NCBI RefSeq assembly: GCF_022374875.2
Contig: NZ_CP092427.2
Span: 3,100,001 to 3,164,000, forward strand
From: Mycolicibacterium rufum
Lineage (GTDB): Bacteria; Actinomycetota; Actinomycetes; Mycobacteriales; Mycobacteriaceae
Reading direction: 5' to 3'
Length of the DNA stretch: 64,000 nucleotides
Shown here: positions 43,384 to 52,582 of the stretch, piece after piece
Layout of the letters: each line of letters opens with the position of its first letter
Position numbering within the stretch: the first letter of the stretch is position 1
The notes under the pieces: generated by a model
What the model saw: only the letters and a program-made list of their open reading frames with translations
The model's database searches: none
Told to the model about the DNA's origin: nothing
Program-made: the position numbers and the translations under genes

Positions 43384-44337
43384 ATGGCGAAGATCGGATA
43401 CTTCCTGTCCAGCGAGCAGTGGACCCCCCAGAGCCTGGTCGAGCAGGCGAAGAAGGCCGAAGACGCGGGCTTCGAGGCCCTGTGGATCTCCGACCACTTC
43501 CACCCGTGGAACGACGCGCAGGGCCAGAGCGCGTTCGTCTGGGGCGTGATCGGGGCGCTGTCACAAGTCACGTCGCTGCCGGTGAGCACCGCGGTGACGT
43601 GCCCGACGATGCGGATCCACCCGGCGATCATCGCGCAAGCCGCCGCCACCGCCGCCGTCCAGCTCGACGGCCGGTTCGTGCTCGGCGTCGGTAGCGGCGA
43701 GCTGCTCAACGAGCACATCTTCGGTGACCCGTGGCCGTCGGTCGGCGTGCGCCTGGAGATGCTCGAGGAGGCGATCGACGTGATCCGCCTGCTGCACAAG
43801 GGCGAGGAGATCAGCCACCACGGCGAACACTATGAGGTGCAGGAGGCGCGCATCTACACCCGCCCGACCGAACCGGTACCGATCTACGTGTCCGGATTCG
43901 GCACGCAGGCAGCGGAATTCGCCGGCCGCGTGGGCGACGGGTTCTGCACCACGATGCCCGACGCGGATCTGGTGAAGGCCTTCCGCGAGGGCGGTGGCGG
44001 CGACAAGCCGGTGCAGGCGGGCACCAAGGTGAGCTGGGGCCGCGACGCCGACGCCGCCCTCGACGCCGCGCACCGGCTGTGGGCCAACGAGTCGCTGCCC
44101 GGCCAGCTGGCGCAGACGCTGCCGCGGCCGCGGGACTTCGAGGCCGCCGCCACGCTGGTGCCGCGGGACATGGTGGGCGAATCGGTGACCTGCGGGCCCG
44201 ACGTCGACGCCCACCTCGCCCAGCTCGGGCAGTTCGTCGACGCCGACGTCGACGAGATCTACGTCCAGCAGATCGGTCCGGACCTGGACGGCTTCTTCTC
44301 CACCTTCCAGCGCGACGTGCTCCCGCAGTTGCGCTGA
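43384..44337 (+). CDS. F420-dependent oxidoreductase, glucose-6-phosphate dehydrogenase-like LLM family
   Basis: 317 residues of the luciferase-like family, G6PD-related subgroup. YFLSSEQWTPQSLVEQAKKAEDAGFEALWISDHFHPW at the N-terminus, the LGVGSGELLNEH loop, and VPIYVSGFGTQAAEFAGRVGDGF are typical. F420-binding His in SDHFHPW is present. Members oxidise sugar phosphates or other alcohols with coenzyme F420. ATG 43384. Its TGA is immediately followed by the stop of malQ on the other strand. Confidence 0.9.
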   Translation: MAKIGYFLSSEQWTPQSLVEQAKKAEDAGFEALWISDHFHPWNDAQGQSAFVWGVIGALSQVTSLPVSTAVTCPTMRIHPAIIAQAAATAAVQLDGRFVLGVGSGELLNEHIFGDPWPSVGVRLEMLEEAIDVIRLLHKGEEISHHGEHYEVQEARIYTRPTEPVPIYVSGFGTQAAEFAGRVGDGFCTTMPDADLVKAFREGGGGDKPVQAGTKVSWGRDADAALDAAHRLWANESLPGQLAQTLPRPRDFEAAATLVPRDMVGESVTCGPDVDAHLAQLGQFVDADVDEIYVQQIGPDLDGFFSTFQRDVLPQLR

Positions 44338-46329
44338 CTACGCGTCCCGGCGGAACGCGGCGGTGATCGCCGCGACGCGGGGATCGGTGCGCAACTCCTC
44401 GACCGTCTCGGGCAGCGGCAGCCGCCAGTTCGGATATTCGTCCACCGTGCCGGGGAGGTTCGGCTGTCGGGTCTCCCCGATCACGTCGTAGGGCGAGATG
44501 AGCTTGAGCCGGCTCGGCGTCTCGGCCAGCAGGCGGTGCATCGCCAGGATCACTGCGGACTCGTCAGACTGCCCGCCGGGGTCCAGCAGACCCTCGGACG
44601 TCAACAGCGCCAGCCACTCCGCGCGTTCCTCGTCGGCGTTGGCCTGCTCGGCCGGGACGTCGTCGAGCAGGCCGAGGTCCGCCCGCGCCCGCACGTGCTC
44701 GCCGTCGAGGAACCCCGCGGCGGTCGGCAGGTCGTGGGTGGAGATGCTGGCCGCCGCGCGCGAGGGCCAGCGGGCGGGCGGCAGCAGCGGCTCGTCGGCG
44801 GCGTCCAGATCGCGGGTGAACCACGCCACCGCACACCCCAGCATCCCGTTGTCGGCCAGCGCCGCGGTGACCTCCGGCTCGACCGTGCCCAGGTCCTCCC
44901 CGACCACGGTGGCCCGGGCGCGGTGCGCCTCGAGGGCCAACACCGCCAGCATCGCCTCGGCGTCGTAGTGCACATAGGTGCCGCGGTCGGGACCGTCGCC
45001 CGGCGGGATCCACCACAGCCGCCAGAGCCCGGCGACGTGGTCGATGCGCAGCCCGTCGGCGTGGGACAGCACCGCGCGCAACATGTCCCGCAGCGGTGCA
45101 TAGCCGGTGGCGGCCAACCGGTCCGGCCGCCACGGCGGCAATCCCCAGTCCTGCCCGCGCGGGGTGAAGTTGTCCGGTGGGGCGCCGATGCTGACACCGG
45201 TGGCCAGCACATCGGCCAGCGCCCAGGCGTCGGCGCCGTCGGCGTCGACACCGACCGCGAGGTCGTGCAGCACGCCCAGCGCCATCCCGGACTGCCTCCC
45301 GGCATCCCGGATGGCGGCGAGCTGTTCGGCGCACCGCTGCTGCACCCACGCGTGAAAGGCCAACCGCGGAGCCAACTCCCGGCGGGCCGACGCCACGGCC
45401 GCGCCGGACACGTCGCGCAGCGGCTCGGGCCAGCGGCTCCACCGGCCGCCGTGACGTTCGGCGAGCGCGCAGTAGGTGGCCCAGTCGCGCAGACCGTCGG
45501 AGGTCGCCGAGTCGCCGAGCGGGTCGGGCCGGCCCGCTGAGCGCCACAGCAGCTCCATTGCCGAGCGCTTGGCCGCCCACACCAGATCGTGGTCGATGCG
45601 CGGGGTGCTCGGTGACACCCGCAGCGCGTCCACCTCCGCGCGGGTGGCCGCGTCGGCCTGCCGGTAGGCGTCCAGGTCCTCGATGCGCAGCGCCAGTGGG
45701 TTGGCGAACCGCCGGCTCGACGGGGTGTAGGGCGACGGCTGCACCGGATGCGTCGGCCCCGGCGCGTGCAACGGGTTGAGAAGGACTGCACCGCAACCAT
45801 GTTCGGCGACGGTCCAGTCCATGAACTCGCGCAGGTCGCCCAGATCGCCGATGCCCCAGGACCGCGCGGAACGCAGCGCGTAGAGCTGCAGCATCCAGCC
45901 CCACGTGTCGGGCGCCGTGGGCACCTGCGGGGGAGCGGCCACCACCGTGACCTCCTGGCCGTCGCGGGTGTGCAGCCGGTACCAACCCGGTGCCAGGTCG
46001 GCGGGGATCTCCTCGCGCACCGGGGTCTCGGTGCCGTCCTCGGCGACCAGCATCACCGCCCCCGGCACCGGCCGGGCCTGCCCGGTCAACCGGACCGCCA
46101 GCGTGGGGGGCAGCACGCCGGACCGGCTGCGCTCCGCGAGCCGGGTCAGTTCGGCGCGCCGCTGATCCTCGGTGCCGGCCTCGACCTCGAGCAGTCCGAG
46201 CACGGTGATCACGACGTCGGCGTCGACGTTCACCGGCTCCCGGCGCTCGTTGCGGTAGGACGTCGCGACCCCGTGGGCCGCGGCCAGGCGCCGGAGATCC
46301 TCGGGGACGGGCGCGGGGGAGGAGGTCAT
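44338..46329 (-). CDS. malQ: 4-alpha-glucanotransferase
   Basis: 663 residues of GH77, similar in length to mycobacterial MalQ (about 700). After an N-terminal domain, the barrel begins with WGWMLQLYALRSARSWGIGDLGDL; catalytic regions include GLRIDHVAGLWRLWWIP with the nucleophile Asp, VVGEDLGTV with the acid/base Glu, and STHDLPTAAG with the third Asp. It transfers maltodextrin segments in glycogen/maltose metabolism inside the cell. ATG 46329. It stands as a single gene between the F420 enzyme and the ABC-F gene. Confidence 0.95.
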   Translation of the reverse strand: MTSSPAPVPEDLRRLAAAHGVATSYRNERREPVNVDADVVITVLGLLEVEAGTEDQRRAELTRLAERSRSGVLPPTLAVRLTGQARPVPGAVMLVAEDGTETPVREEIPADLAPGWYRLHTRDGQEVTVVAAPPQVPTAPDTWGWMLQLYALRSARSWGIGDLGDLREFMDWTVAEHGCGAVLLNPLHAPGPTHPVQPSPYTPSSRRFANPLALRIEDLDAYRQADAATRAEVDALRVSPSTPRIDHDLVWAAKRSAMELLWRSAGRPDPLGDSATSDGLRDWATYCALAERHGGRWSRWPEPLRDVSGAAVASARRELAPRLAFHAWVQQRCAEQLAAIRDAGRQSGMALGVLHDLAVGVDADGADAWALADVLATGVSIGAPPDNFTPRGQDWGLPPWRPDRLAATGYAPLRDMLRAVLSHADGLRIDHVAGLWRLWWIPPGDGPDRGTYVHYDAEAMLAVLALEAHRARATVVGEDLGTVEPEVTAALADNGMLGCAVAWFTRDLDAADEPLLPPARWPSRAAASISTHDLPTAAGFLDGEHVRARADLGLLDDVPAEQANADEERAEWLALLTSEGLLDPGGQSDESAVILAMHRLLAETPSRLKLISPYDVIGETRQPNLPGTVDEYPNWRLPLPETVEELRTDPRVAAITAAFRRDA

Positions 46330-46366
46330 CGCGCTTCTATACCCCCCGCGGAATTCCTTACACCGG

Positions 46367-48022
46367 TCAGAGCTCCGTCACCTGCCCGCGGTCCACCTGC
46401 CAGGTCCTGTCCATCCGGACGTTCTGCAGCATGCGACGGTCGTGGGTGACCAGCAGCAGGGCGCCGTCGTAGGTAGCGAGGGCTTCCTCCAGCTGCACGA
46501 TGGCGGGCAGGTCGAGGTGGTTCGTCGGCTCGTCGAGCACGAGCACATTCGTTCCCCGCGCCTGCAGGAGGGCGAGTCCCGCGCGCGTGCGTTCCCCGGG
46601 AGACAGCCGTTCGGCGGGGCGCTCGACGTGGTCGGCGCCCAGCCCGAACTTCGCGAGCAGGGTCCGCACCTCGGCGGTACTCCAGGCCGGCATGAACCGT
46701 TCGAACCGGTCGACCAGCCGGGCTTCACCCACGAAAGCCCCTCTCGCCTGGTCGATCTCGCCGATCGCCACATTCGCACCCAGGGCGGCGCGGCCCTCGT
46801 CGGGTGCTCGGTGCCCCAGCAGCAGCCGCAGGAGCGTCGACTTGCCCGCCCCGTTGGGTCCGGTGATCCCGATCCGCTCACCGGCATCGACCTGGACCGA
46901 CACGGGACCGAGAACGAAATCACCCTGCCGCGCCACCGCCCGGTCGAGAACGGCCACCACCGAACTCGACCGTGGCGCGGCGCCGATGGTGAACTGCAGG
47001 GTCCACTCCTTGCGGGGCTCGGCCACCTCGTCGAGGCGGGCGATGCGACTCTCCATCTGCCGCACCTTCTGCGCCTGCTTCTCGCTGGATTCGGCGGCGG
47101 CGCGCCGGCGGATCTTGTCGTTGTCCGGCGCCTTGCGGATCGCGTTGCGCACGCCGTGGGTCGACCATTCCCGCTGCGTCCGTGCCCGGGCGACCAGGTC
47201 GGCCTTCCTCTCCGCGAATTCCTCGTACTCCTCGCGCCGGTGGCGGCGGTCGACCTCCCGCTCCTGCAGATAGCTGTCGTACCCGCCGCCGTAGACCGTC
47301 GTCCTGTTCTGGGCGAGGTCGAGCTCGAGGACCCGGGTCACGGTGCGGCTGAGGAACTCCCGATCATGGCTGACCAGCACCACACCCCCGCGCAGCTCGC
47401 GGACGAAGCGCTCCAGCCGCTCGAGTCCGTCGAGGTCCAGGTCATTGGTCGGCTCGTCGAGCAGGACGATGTCGAAGCGCGAGAGCATCAGCGCTGCCAG
47501 GCCCACCCGCGCAGCCTGGCCACCGGAGAGGGTCGCCATCTGGGTCGACTCGGGCTGCACGACGTCGACGCCGACCCCCAGATCGGCCAGCACCTGGGGA
47601 CGCCGGTCGTCCAGATCGGCGGCGCCCGTCGCGAGCCAATGATCCAGTGCCGCCGAGTAAGCGGCGGCCGCGTCCACGCCCGGCGACGGGTCGGCCAGTG
47701 CTGCGGCAGCCGCGTCCATCGCCTCGGTCGCGGCGGTGCATCCGGTGCGGCGCCCGAGATAGGCGGCGACGGTCTCACCCGGTCGGCGTTCGTGTTCCTG
47801 GGGCAGCCAGCCGACGAAGGCGTCGGGGGGCGCCAGGCTGACGCTGCCGGCGAGCGGTGCCAGGTCGCCTGCCAGGATGCGCAGCAGCGTGCTCTTGCCC
47901 GCTCCGTTGGCGCCGACGACCCCGAGGACGTCACCCGGCGCGACGGTCACACTGACGCCGTCGAACAGCGTCCGGTGCGCGAAGCCGCCGGCCACGTCCT
48001 TGGCGACGAGCGTTGCGGTCAT
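46367..48022 (-). CDS. ABC-F family ATPase
   Basis: 551 residues with two ABC cassettes and no membrane part. Cassette 1: GANGAGKSTLLRIL, LSGGQAARVGLA, LLDEPTNDLDLDG. Cassette 2: GPNGAGKSTLLRLLLG, LSPGERTRAGLAL, VLDEPTNHLDLPA. The linker between them is strongly charged (RRHRREEYEEFAERKADLVARARTQ in outline) and matches the P-site tRNA interaction motif. ABC-F proteins act on the ribosome in translation quality control or confer resistance to ribosome-targeting antibiotics (as MSR/Vga types). ATG 48022. Confidence 0.93.
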   Translation of the reverse strand: MTATLVAKDVAGGFAHRTLFDGVSVTVAPGDVLGVVGANGAGKSTLLRILAGDLAPLAGSVSLAPPDAFVGWLPQEHERRPGETVAAYLGRRTGCTAATEAMDAAAAALADPSPGVDAAAAYSAALDHWLATGAADLDDRRPQVLADLGVGVDVVQPESTQMATLSGGQAARVGLAALMLSRFDIVLLDEPTNDLDLDGLERLERFVRELRGGVVLVSHDREFLSRTVTRVLELDLAQNRTTVYGGGYDSYLQEREVDRRHRREEYEEFAERKADLVARARTQREWSTHGVRNAIRKAPDNDKIRRRAAAESSEKQAQKVRQMESRIARLDEVAEPRKEWTLQFTIGAAPRSSSVVAVLDRAVARQGDFVLGPVSVQVDAGERIGITGPNGAGKSTLLRLLLGHRAPDEGRAALGANVAIGEIDQARGAFVGEARLVDRFERFMPAWSTAEVRTLLAKFGLGADHVERPAERLSPGERTRAGLALLQARGTNVLVLDEPTNHLDLPAIVQLEEALATYDGALLLVTHDRRMLQNVRMDRTWQVDRGQVTEL

Positions 48023-48060
48023 GGGTCCATCGTCGCATCACCGCGGCCGTGACCGACGGC

Positions 48061-48774
48061 CTAGGCGATCGCAGCGCCCACGAGGTGACCGATGCCATAG
48101 GTGATCGCCAGCGCGAGCCCGCCGCCGATCATGTTGCGCAGCACCGCGCGTTGCTTGGGCGCCCCACCCAGACCGGCGGAGACCGCTCCGGTGAGGACCA
48201 GGGCCGCCAGCACGGCGACGACGGTGACCGGGATGCGCCACGTGGTGGGCGGCAGCAGGATCGCAACGAGGGGCAGCAGCGCGCCGATGGTGAACGCCAG
48301 CGCCGAGGACAGCGCCGCGTGCCACGGATTGGTCAGTTCGCCTGGGGTGATGCCCAATTCGATCTCGGCATGCGCGGCGAACGCGTCGTGGTCGGTCAGC
48401 TCCTCGGCGACCGTGCGGGCGGTGGCCGGCGTCAGCCCCTTGTCCTCGTAGAGCGCGGCGAGTTCGTCGAGTTCGGCGGCGGGGTCGTCCCGCAGCTCCC
48501 GGCGCTCCTTGGTGAGCAGGGCCTGCTCGGTGTCGCGCTGCGTGCTGACCGAGACGTACTCGCCCAGGGCCATCGACACCGCCCCGGCGGCCAGGCCGGC
48601 GATCCCGGCGGTGAGGATGGGGCCGCGTTCGGCGGTGGCCGCCGCGACACCGACGACGATGCCCGCGGTGGAGACGATGCCGTCGTTGGCCCCCAGGACC
48701 CCGGCGCGCAACCAATTCAGCTTGGCGGCAACGGAACCGACGTGGGGCTCGGCGGGATGAGAGGGAATGGCCAC
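48061..48774 (-). CDS. VIT1/CCC1-family metal transporter
   Basis: 237 residues with about five membrane segments. The family motif LRAGVLGANDGIVSTAGIVVGVAAA is in the first segment and SMALGEYVSVSTQRDTE in the second; the acidic cytosolic region (ELDELAALYEDKGLTPATA) resembles the metal-binding helical domain of VIT proteins. It probably exports or sequesters Fe2+ or Mn2+. GTG 48774 chosen because the longer frame to 48903 runs into the divergent promoter. It faces the multicopper oxidase gene. Confidence 0.9.
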   Translation of the reverse strand: MAIPSHPAEPHVGSVAAKLNWLRAGVLGANDGIVSTAGIVVGVAAATAERGPILTAGIAGLAAGAVSMALGEYVSVSTQRDTEQALLTKERRELRDDPAAELDELAALYEDKGLTPATARTVAEELTDHDAFAAHAEIELGITPGELTNPWHAALSSALAFTIGALLPLVAILLPPTTWRIPVTVVAVLAALVLTGAVSAGLGGAPKQRAVLRNMIGGGLALAITYGIGHLVGAAIA

Positions 48775-48893
48775 CGCGTCACCGTATCGAGGTTCGCAGG
48801 CCGGTGCCAGCAAACATAGCCTTGCCATAGCGTCGGCCAACGGAGGTCTTTGGGCTCTGTCGACCTCGGCCACACCGGTCCGACACTGAGACG

Positions 48894-50366
48894 ATGGTGG
48901 CACTGAGCCGGCGGCGCTTCCTGTCCGCGGCGCTGGCGGGAGCGGCGCTCACCGCGTGCGCGCGGCACGACGCCGCGCCGGCTCCCGCGCGGCCCGACGC
49001 GGGCTTGGCCGAGGCGATCGCCCGGACCGAGGCGGCCCGGCCCCACACCGGCAGGACCGTCACCGCGCGCCTGCGGGCCGCGCCGGGCGACCTCGACCTC
49101 GGTGGTCCGGTGGTGCGCAGTCTCGCCTACGACGACCGGGTGGCCGGCCCCCTGCTGCGGGCGAACGTCGGCGACGAGCTGGCCGTCACGGTCACCAACG
49201 GCCTCGACCATCCGACGTCGGTGCACTGGCACGGTATCGCCCTGCGCAACGACATGGACGGCGCCGCCCCGGCCACCCCCGAGATCGCCGCGGGCGCCGC
49301 GTTCACCTACCGGTTCACCTCACCGGTGCCCGGCACCTACTGGGCCCACCCCCACTCCGGGCTGGACACCGACTACGGCTTGTACCTCCCGGTGCTCATC
49401 GACGATCCCGCCGAGCCGGGCGACCACGACGCGGAGTGGATCGTCGTGCTCGACGACTGGACCGCCGGTGTGGGTCCCGACCCGCACCAGATCTTCGACG
49501 GGCTGCGGTCGCGGCGGATGTCGATGCACGGGATGCCGGGCATGGGGGGCGCGCGCAGCGCGCTGCTCGGGGGCGACGGCGGTGACGTCAGCTATCCCTA
49601 CTATCTCGTCAACGGCCGGATACCCTCCGCGCCAACCGCATTCAATGCCAAGCCCGGGCAGCGGCTGCGACTGCGGGTCATCAACGCCGCCGCGGACACC
49701 GCGTTCCGGGTCGCGCTGGCCGGGCACGTCATGACCGTGACCCACACCGACGGGTTCCCGATCGAGCCCGTCGACGCCGATGCGGTGCTGCTGGGGATGG
49801 GGGAGCGTTACGACGTGCTCGTCACCGCGGCCGACGGCGTCTTCCCGCTGGCGGCGCTGGCCGAAGGCAAGGACGGCGCCGCGCGGGCGCTGCTGCGCAC
49901 CGGGGCGGGGAGCGACCCCGGCACGGACTTCCGTCCCGCGGAACTCGCGGGCCGGGTGGCCACCGCGGGCGCGTTGACCGCCGCCGCGTCCGTCCGGCTC
50001 GCGCCGAAGGCGCCCGACGCCGACGTGCAGGCCGTGCTGTCGGGCGGCATGATGGGTTACGACTGGCGGATCAACGGCAGACCGTTCACCGACGCCGTCC
50101 CGCTGACGGTTCACGAGAACGAGCGCGCCGTCCTGACATTCGTCAACCAGTCGATGATGTGGCATCCGATGCATCTGCACGGGCACACTTTCGAGGTGCT
50201 GCGATCCGACGGCGCCACGGGGCCCCGGAAGGACACCGTGATCGTCGCGCCGATGCAGTCGGTGGCGGTCGCCTTCGACGCGGACAACCCGGGGGTGTGG
50301 ATGCTGCACTGCCACAACGGGTATCACATGGACGCCGGGATGATGACCACCCTGGAGTACGTCTGA
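48894..50366 (+). CDS. mmcO: Multicopper oxidase, MmcO-like exported lipoprotein
   Basis: 490 residues resembling M. tuberculosis MmcO (Rv0846c). Twin-Arg signal (RRRFLSAALAG) followed by the lipobox LTAC, so it is exported folded and lipid-anchored. Copper ligands: HWHG, HPHSG, HPMHLHGH and HCHNGYHMDAGM, giving the type 1 and trinuclear sites. A Met-rich stretch (RRMSMHGMPGMGG) should bind Cu(I). It oxidises Cu(I) or Fe(II) outside the cell and gives copper tolerance. ATG 48894. I find no RicR-type TACCC-N5-GGGTA box upstream. Confidence 0.9.
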   Translation: MVALSRRRFLSAALAGAALTACARHDAAPAPARPDAGLAEAIARTEAARPHTGRTVTARLRAAPGDLDLGGPVVRSLAYDDRVAGPLLRANVGDELAVTVTNGLDHPTSVHWHGIALRNDMDGAAPATPEIAAGAAFTYRFTSPVPGTYWAHPHSGLDTDYGLYLPVLIDDPAEPGDHDAEWIVVLDDWTAGVGPDPHQIFDGLRSRRMSMHGMPGMGGARSALLGGDGGDVSYPYYLVNGRIPSAPTAFNAKPGQRLRLRVINAAADTAFRVALAGHVMTVTHTDGFPIEPVDADAVLLGMGERYDVLVTAADGVFPLAALAEGKDGAARALLRTGAGSDPGTDFRPAELAGRVATAGALTAAASVRLAPKAPDADVQAVLSGGMMGYDWRINGRPFTDAVPLTVHENERAVLTFVNQSMMWHPMHLHGHTFEVLRSDGATGPRKDTVIVAPMQSVAVAFDADNPGVWMLHCHNGYHMDAGMMTTLEYV

Positions 50367-50403
50367 GGTTCGCGACGGCTCCGCGTTGGCATAGCCTCAA
50401 TGG

Positions 50404-51231
50404 ATGAAGTTCGGCATCTCCACCTTCGTCAACGACGACACCATCGACACCGTGTCCCTGGCACGCGCGATCGAAGAGCGCGGCTTCACGTCGCTGGCCG
50501 TCGCCGAGCACACTCACATCCCGGCCAGCCGGCAGTCGCCCTACCCGCTGGGCGGCGACCTGCCCTCGATCTACTACCGCACGCTCGACCCGTTCGTCAC
50601 GTTGGCGGCCGCCGCCGCGGTCACCTCCACGATCGAGCTGATCACCGGCATCGCGCTGCTGATCCAGCGCGACCCGATCATCACCGCCAAGGAGGCCGCC
50701 AGCATCGACCTGATCTCCGGCGGGCGGTTCGTCCTCGGTGTCGGTGCCGGCTGGAACATCGAGGAACTGCGCGACCACGGCACCGATCCGAAGACCCGCG
50801 GCGCACTGCTCGACGAGCGGATCGAGGCCATCACGGCGCTGTGGACCACCGAACCCGCCGAGTACCACGGCCGGTTCGTCGACTTCGACGCGTCCTACTG
50901 TCGGCCCAAACCGGTGCGCACCCCGCACCCGCCGGTGTTCATCGGCGGCGATTCCGACGCCACGGTGAGACGGGTGATCCGGCACCAGGCGGGCTGGATC
51001 TCCAATCCGCTACCGGTCGAGCGGCTGCGTCAGCGCGTCGACCAGCTCACCGAGGGCGCCGGACACGACGTCCCGCTGCGCATCTTCGCCGCCCCGAACA
51101 AGCCCGACTACTGGAGCGCCGCAGCCGAACTCGGTTTCGAGGAGCTGGGGCTGCTGTTGCCGACCAAGCCGCTCGACGAGTCGCTGCGCATCCTCGACGA
51201 GCTGGCCGCGGCGGTGGCGCAGTTCAGCTGA
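50404..51231 (+). CDS. LLM-class F420-dependent oxidoreductase
   Basis: 275 residues. FGISTFVNDDTIDTVSLARAIEERGFTSLAVAEHTHIP opens the barrel; LGVGAGWNIEELRDHG and PPVFIGGDSDATVRRV are typical of TIGR03619-like F420 enzymes. Shorter than classical luciferase homologs but normal for this subgroup. ATG 50404, 37 bases after the multicopper oxidase. The substrate is unknown. Confidence 0.9.
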   Translation: MKFGISTFVNDDTIDTVSLARAIEERGFTSLAVAEHTHIPASRQSPYPLGGDLPSIYYRTLDPFVTLAAAAAVTSTIELITGIALLIQRDPIITAKEAASIDLISGGRFVLGVGAGWNIEELRDHGTDPKTRGALLDERIEAITALWTTEPAEYHGRFVDFDASYCRPKPVRTPHPPVFIGGDSDATVRRVIRHQAGWISNPLPVERLRQRVDQLTEGAGHDVPLRIFAAPNKPDYWSAAAELGFEELGLLLPTKPLDESLRILDELAAAVAQFS

Positions 51232-51242
51232 GCCGGCCGGGT

Positions 51243-51668
51243 TCACATCGCGTAGCGCCGGACCGTCTGCGGATGGATGACGAGCCGGACCCAGTCCTCG
51301 GACAGCATCGCGGCCAGGGCGGCCGCCCGTGATGGGTCGGTGAGGTCCCAATACCGCGCTGCGAGACGCTCGCACAGGGCGTGCGCGCCCTCCGGCTCGA
51401 TCGCGACGGTCCCGGTGACCGAGACCCAACGTTCCGGCTCACCCACCGGGGCGGTCACGACGAGCGACGCTCGCGGATCCCGGTGCAAGTGACGAACTTT
51501 CACTGTGTCCGGGCCGGTGAACAACTGAAGCGCGCCCGCGTCGGTGGTTTCGAACCACACTGGGCGCGGTTGCGGGGGGACCGGGCCCGCGGCCGCGGAC
51601 AGGAAGCCGTACAGCGGACGGCCGAGGAACTCGAGGTCGTCGGCGGTCAGCGTGTCGGGAGTGCTCAC
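51243..51668 (-). CDS. Pyridoxamine 5'-phosphate oxidase-fold (PPOX/F420-type) protein
   Basis: 141 residues forming a split-barrel flavin- or F420-binding protein. LGRPLYGFLSAAAG, PRPVWFETTDAGALQLFTG and the phosphate-binding DPRASLVVTAPVGEPERWVSVTGTVAI block are in family order. GTG 51668 overlaps the NmrA-like stop (GTGA), so the two are translated together; a GTG at 51677 is an alternative. Likely a reductase of enoates or heme-type compounds. Confidence 0.85.
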   Translation of the reverse strand: MSTPDTLTADDLEFLGRPLYGFLSAAAGPVPPQPRPVWFETTDAGALQLFTGPDTVKVRHLHRDPRASLVVTAPVGEPERWVSVTGTVAIEPEGAHALCERLAARYWDLTDPSRAAALAAMLSEDWVRLVIHPQTVRRYAM

Positions 51669-52501
51669 CGTGACCACACTCCGGTGGCCGCGGTCCGCAG
51701 CACGTAGTCCTCGAAGGTACGCGGCTCCCGCCCCAGCACGGTGGCCACGCCGTCGGTCGGCTCGGCGAGCAGCCCCCGCTCCATCAGCACGAACATCTCG
51801 GCGATGTGGTGCGCGTCGTCCTCGCCCAGGCCGTCCGCGACCAGCATCGCGGAGTACTCCGCCGCAGAGACCTGTCGGTAGGCGATGGACCGACCGCTGG
51901 CTCGGGCGATCATCTCGGCCGCCTCACCGAAGGTGATCGACTGCGGACCGGTCAGCTCGTAGATCCGGTCGGCGTGCCTGCCGGGTTCGGTCAGCACCGT
52001 GGCGGCGATGTCGGCGACATCCTCCAGATCGATCAGCGGTTCCCCGACGTCGCCGGCGGGGAGCGCCAGTTCACCGTCGAGAAGGGGCTGCAGCCACAGC
52101 TCTTCGCTGAAATTCTGGGCGAAGTTGTTGGGCCGCAGGATCGTCCACTCCAGCGCGGAGCCGCGCACGGCGTCCTCGGCCGACCGCATGTCCACGCCGA
52201 ACGCCGAATCGCCCCAGGTGTCCGCGCCGCGTCCGGACAGCAGCACCAGCCGCTGGACGCCGGCGGTCTGCGCGCGGGCCACGAACTCGTGCACGGGTCC
52301 CGGTATCGGCGGCGCCACCACATAGACCGCGGCGATCCCGGTCAGCGCCGCATCCCAGCCGTCGGGGTCGGACCAGTCGAAGGGGGTGGCGCTCGATCGG
52401 GAGGCTGCCCGCACGGGTGCGCCGTGCAACCGCAGTCGGGCGGCGACGCGGCGGCCGGACTTGCCGGTCGCGCCGAGAACGAGGACGGGATCGCGTGTCA
52501 T
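51665..52501 (-). CDS. NmrA/atypical SDR NAD(P)-binding protein
   Basis: 278 residues. Rossmann motif VLVLGATGKSGRRVAARL at the N-terminus, then VYVVAPPIPG and the ILRPNNFAQNFSEE stretch typical of NmrA-like proteins such as azoreductase-type quinone reductases (QOR2). No YxxxK pair, as normal for this group. ATG 52501. It is divergent from the AraC gene, 81 bases away, a pairing common in actinobacteria, so it is the likely target of that regulator. Confidence 0.88.
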   Translation of the reverse strand: MTRDPVLVLGATGKSGRRVAARLRLHGAPVRAASRSSATPFDWSDPDGWDAALTGIAAVYVVAPPIPGPVHEFVARAQTAGVQRLVLLSGRGADTWGDSAFGVDMRSAEDAVRGSALEWTILRPNNFAQNFSEELWLQPLLDGELALPAGDVGEPLIDLEDVADIAATVLTEPGRHADRIYELTGPQSITFGEAAEMIARASGRSIAYRQVSAAEYSAMLVADGLGEDDAHHIAEMFVLMERGLLAEPTDGVATVLGREPRTFEDYVLRTAATGVWSR

Positions 52502-52582
52502 GACTCCATCCCATCGGGTGATACCGGACGATTCCATGGGTCAAGAGCCGAAACTCCTGTGTCATCGTCTAACCTCGGCGGG

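Noticed and set aside
48775..48893. RicR-type copper operator upstream of mmcO
   Set aside because: No TACCC-N5-GGGTA or close variant is present in the gap.
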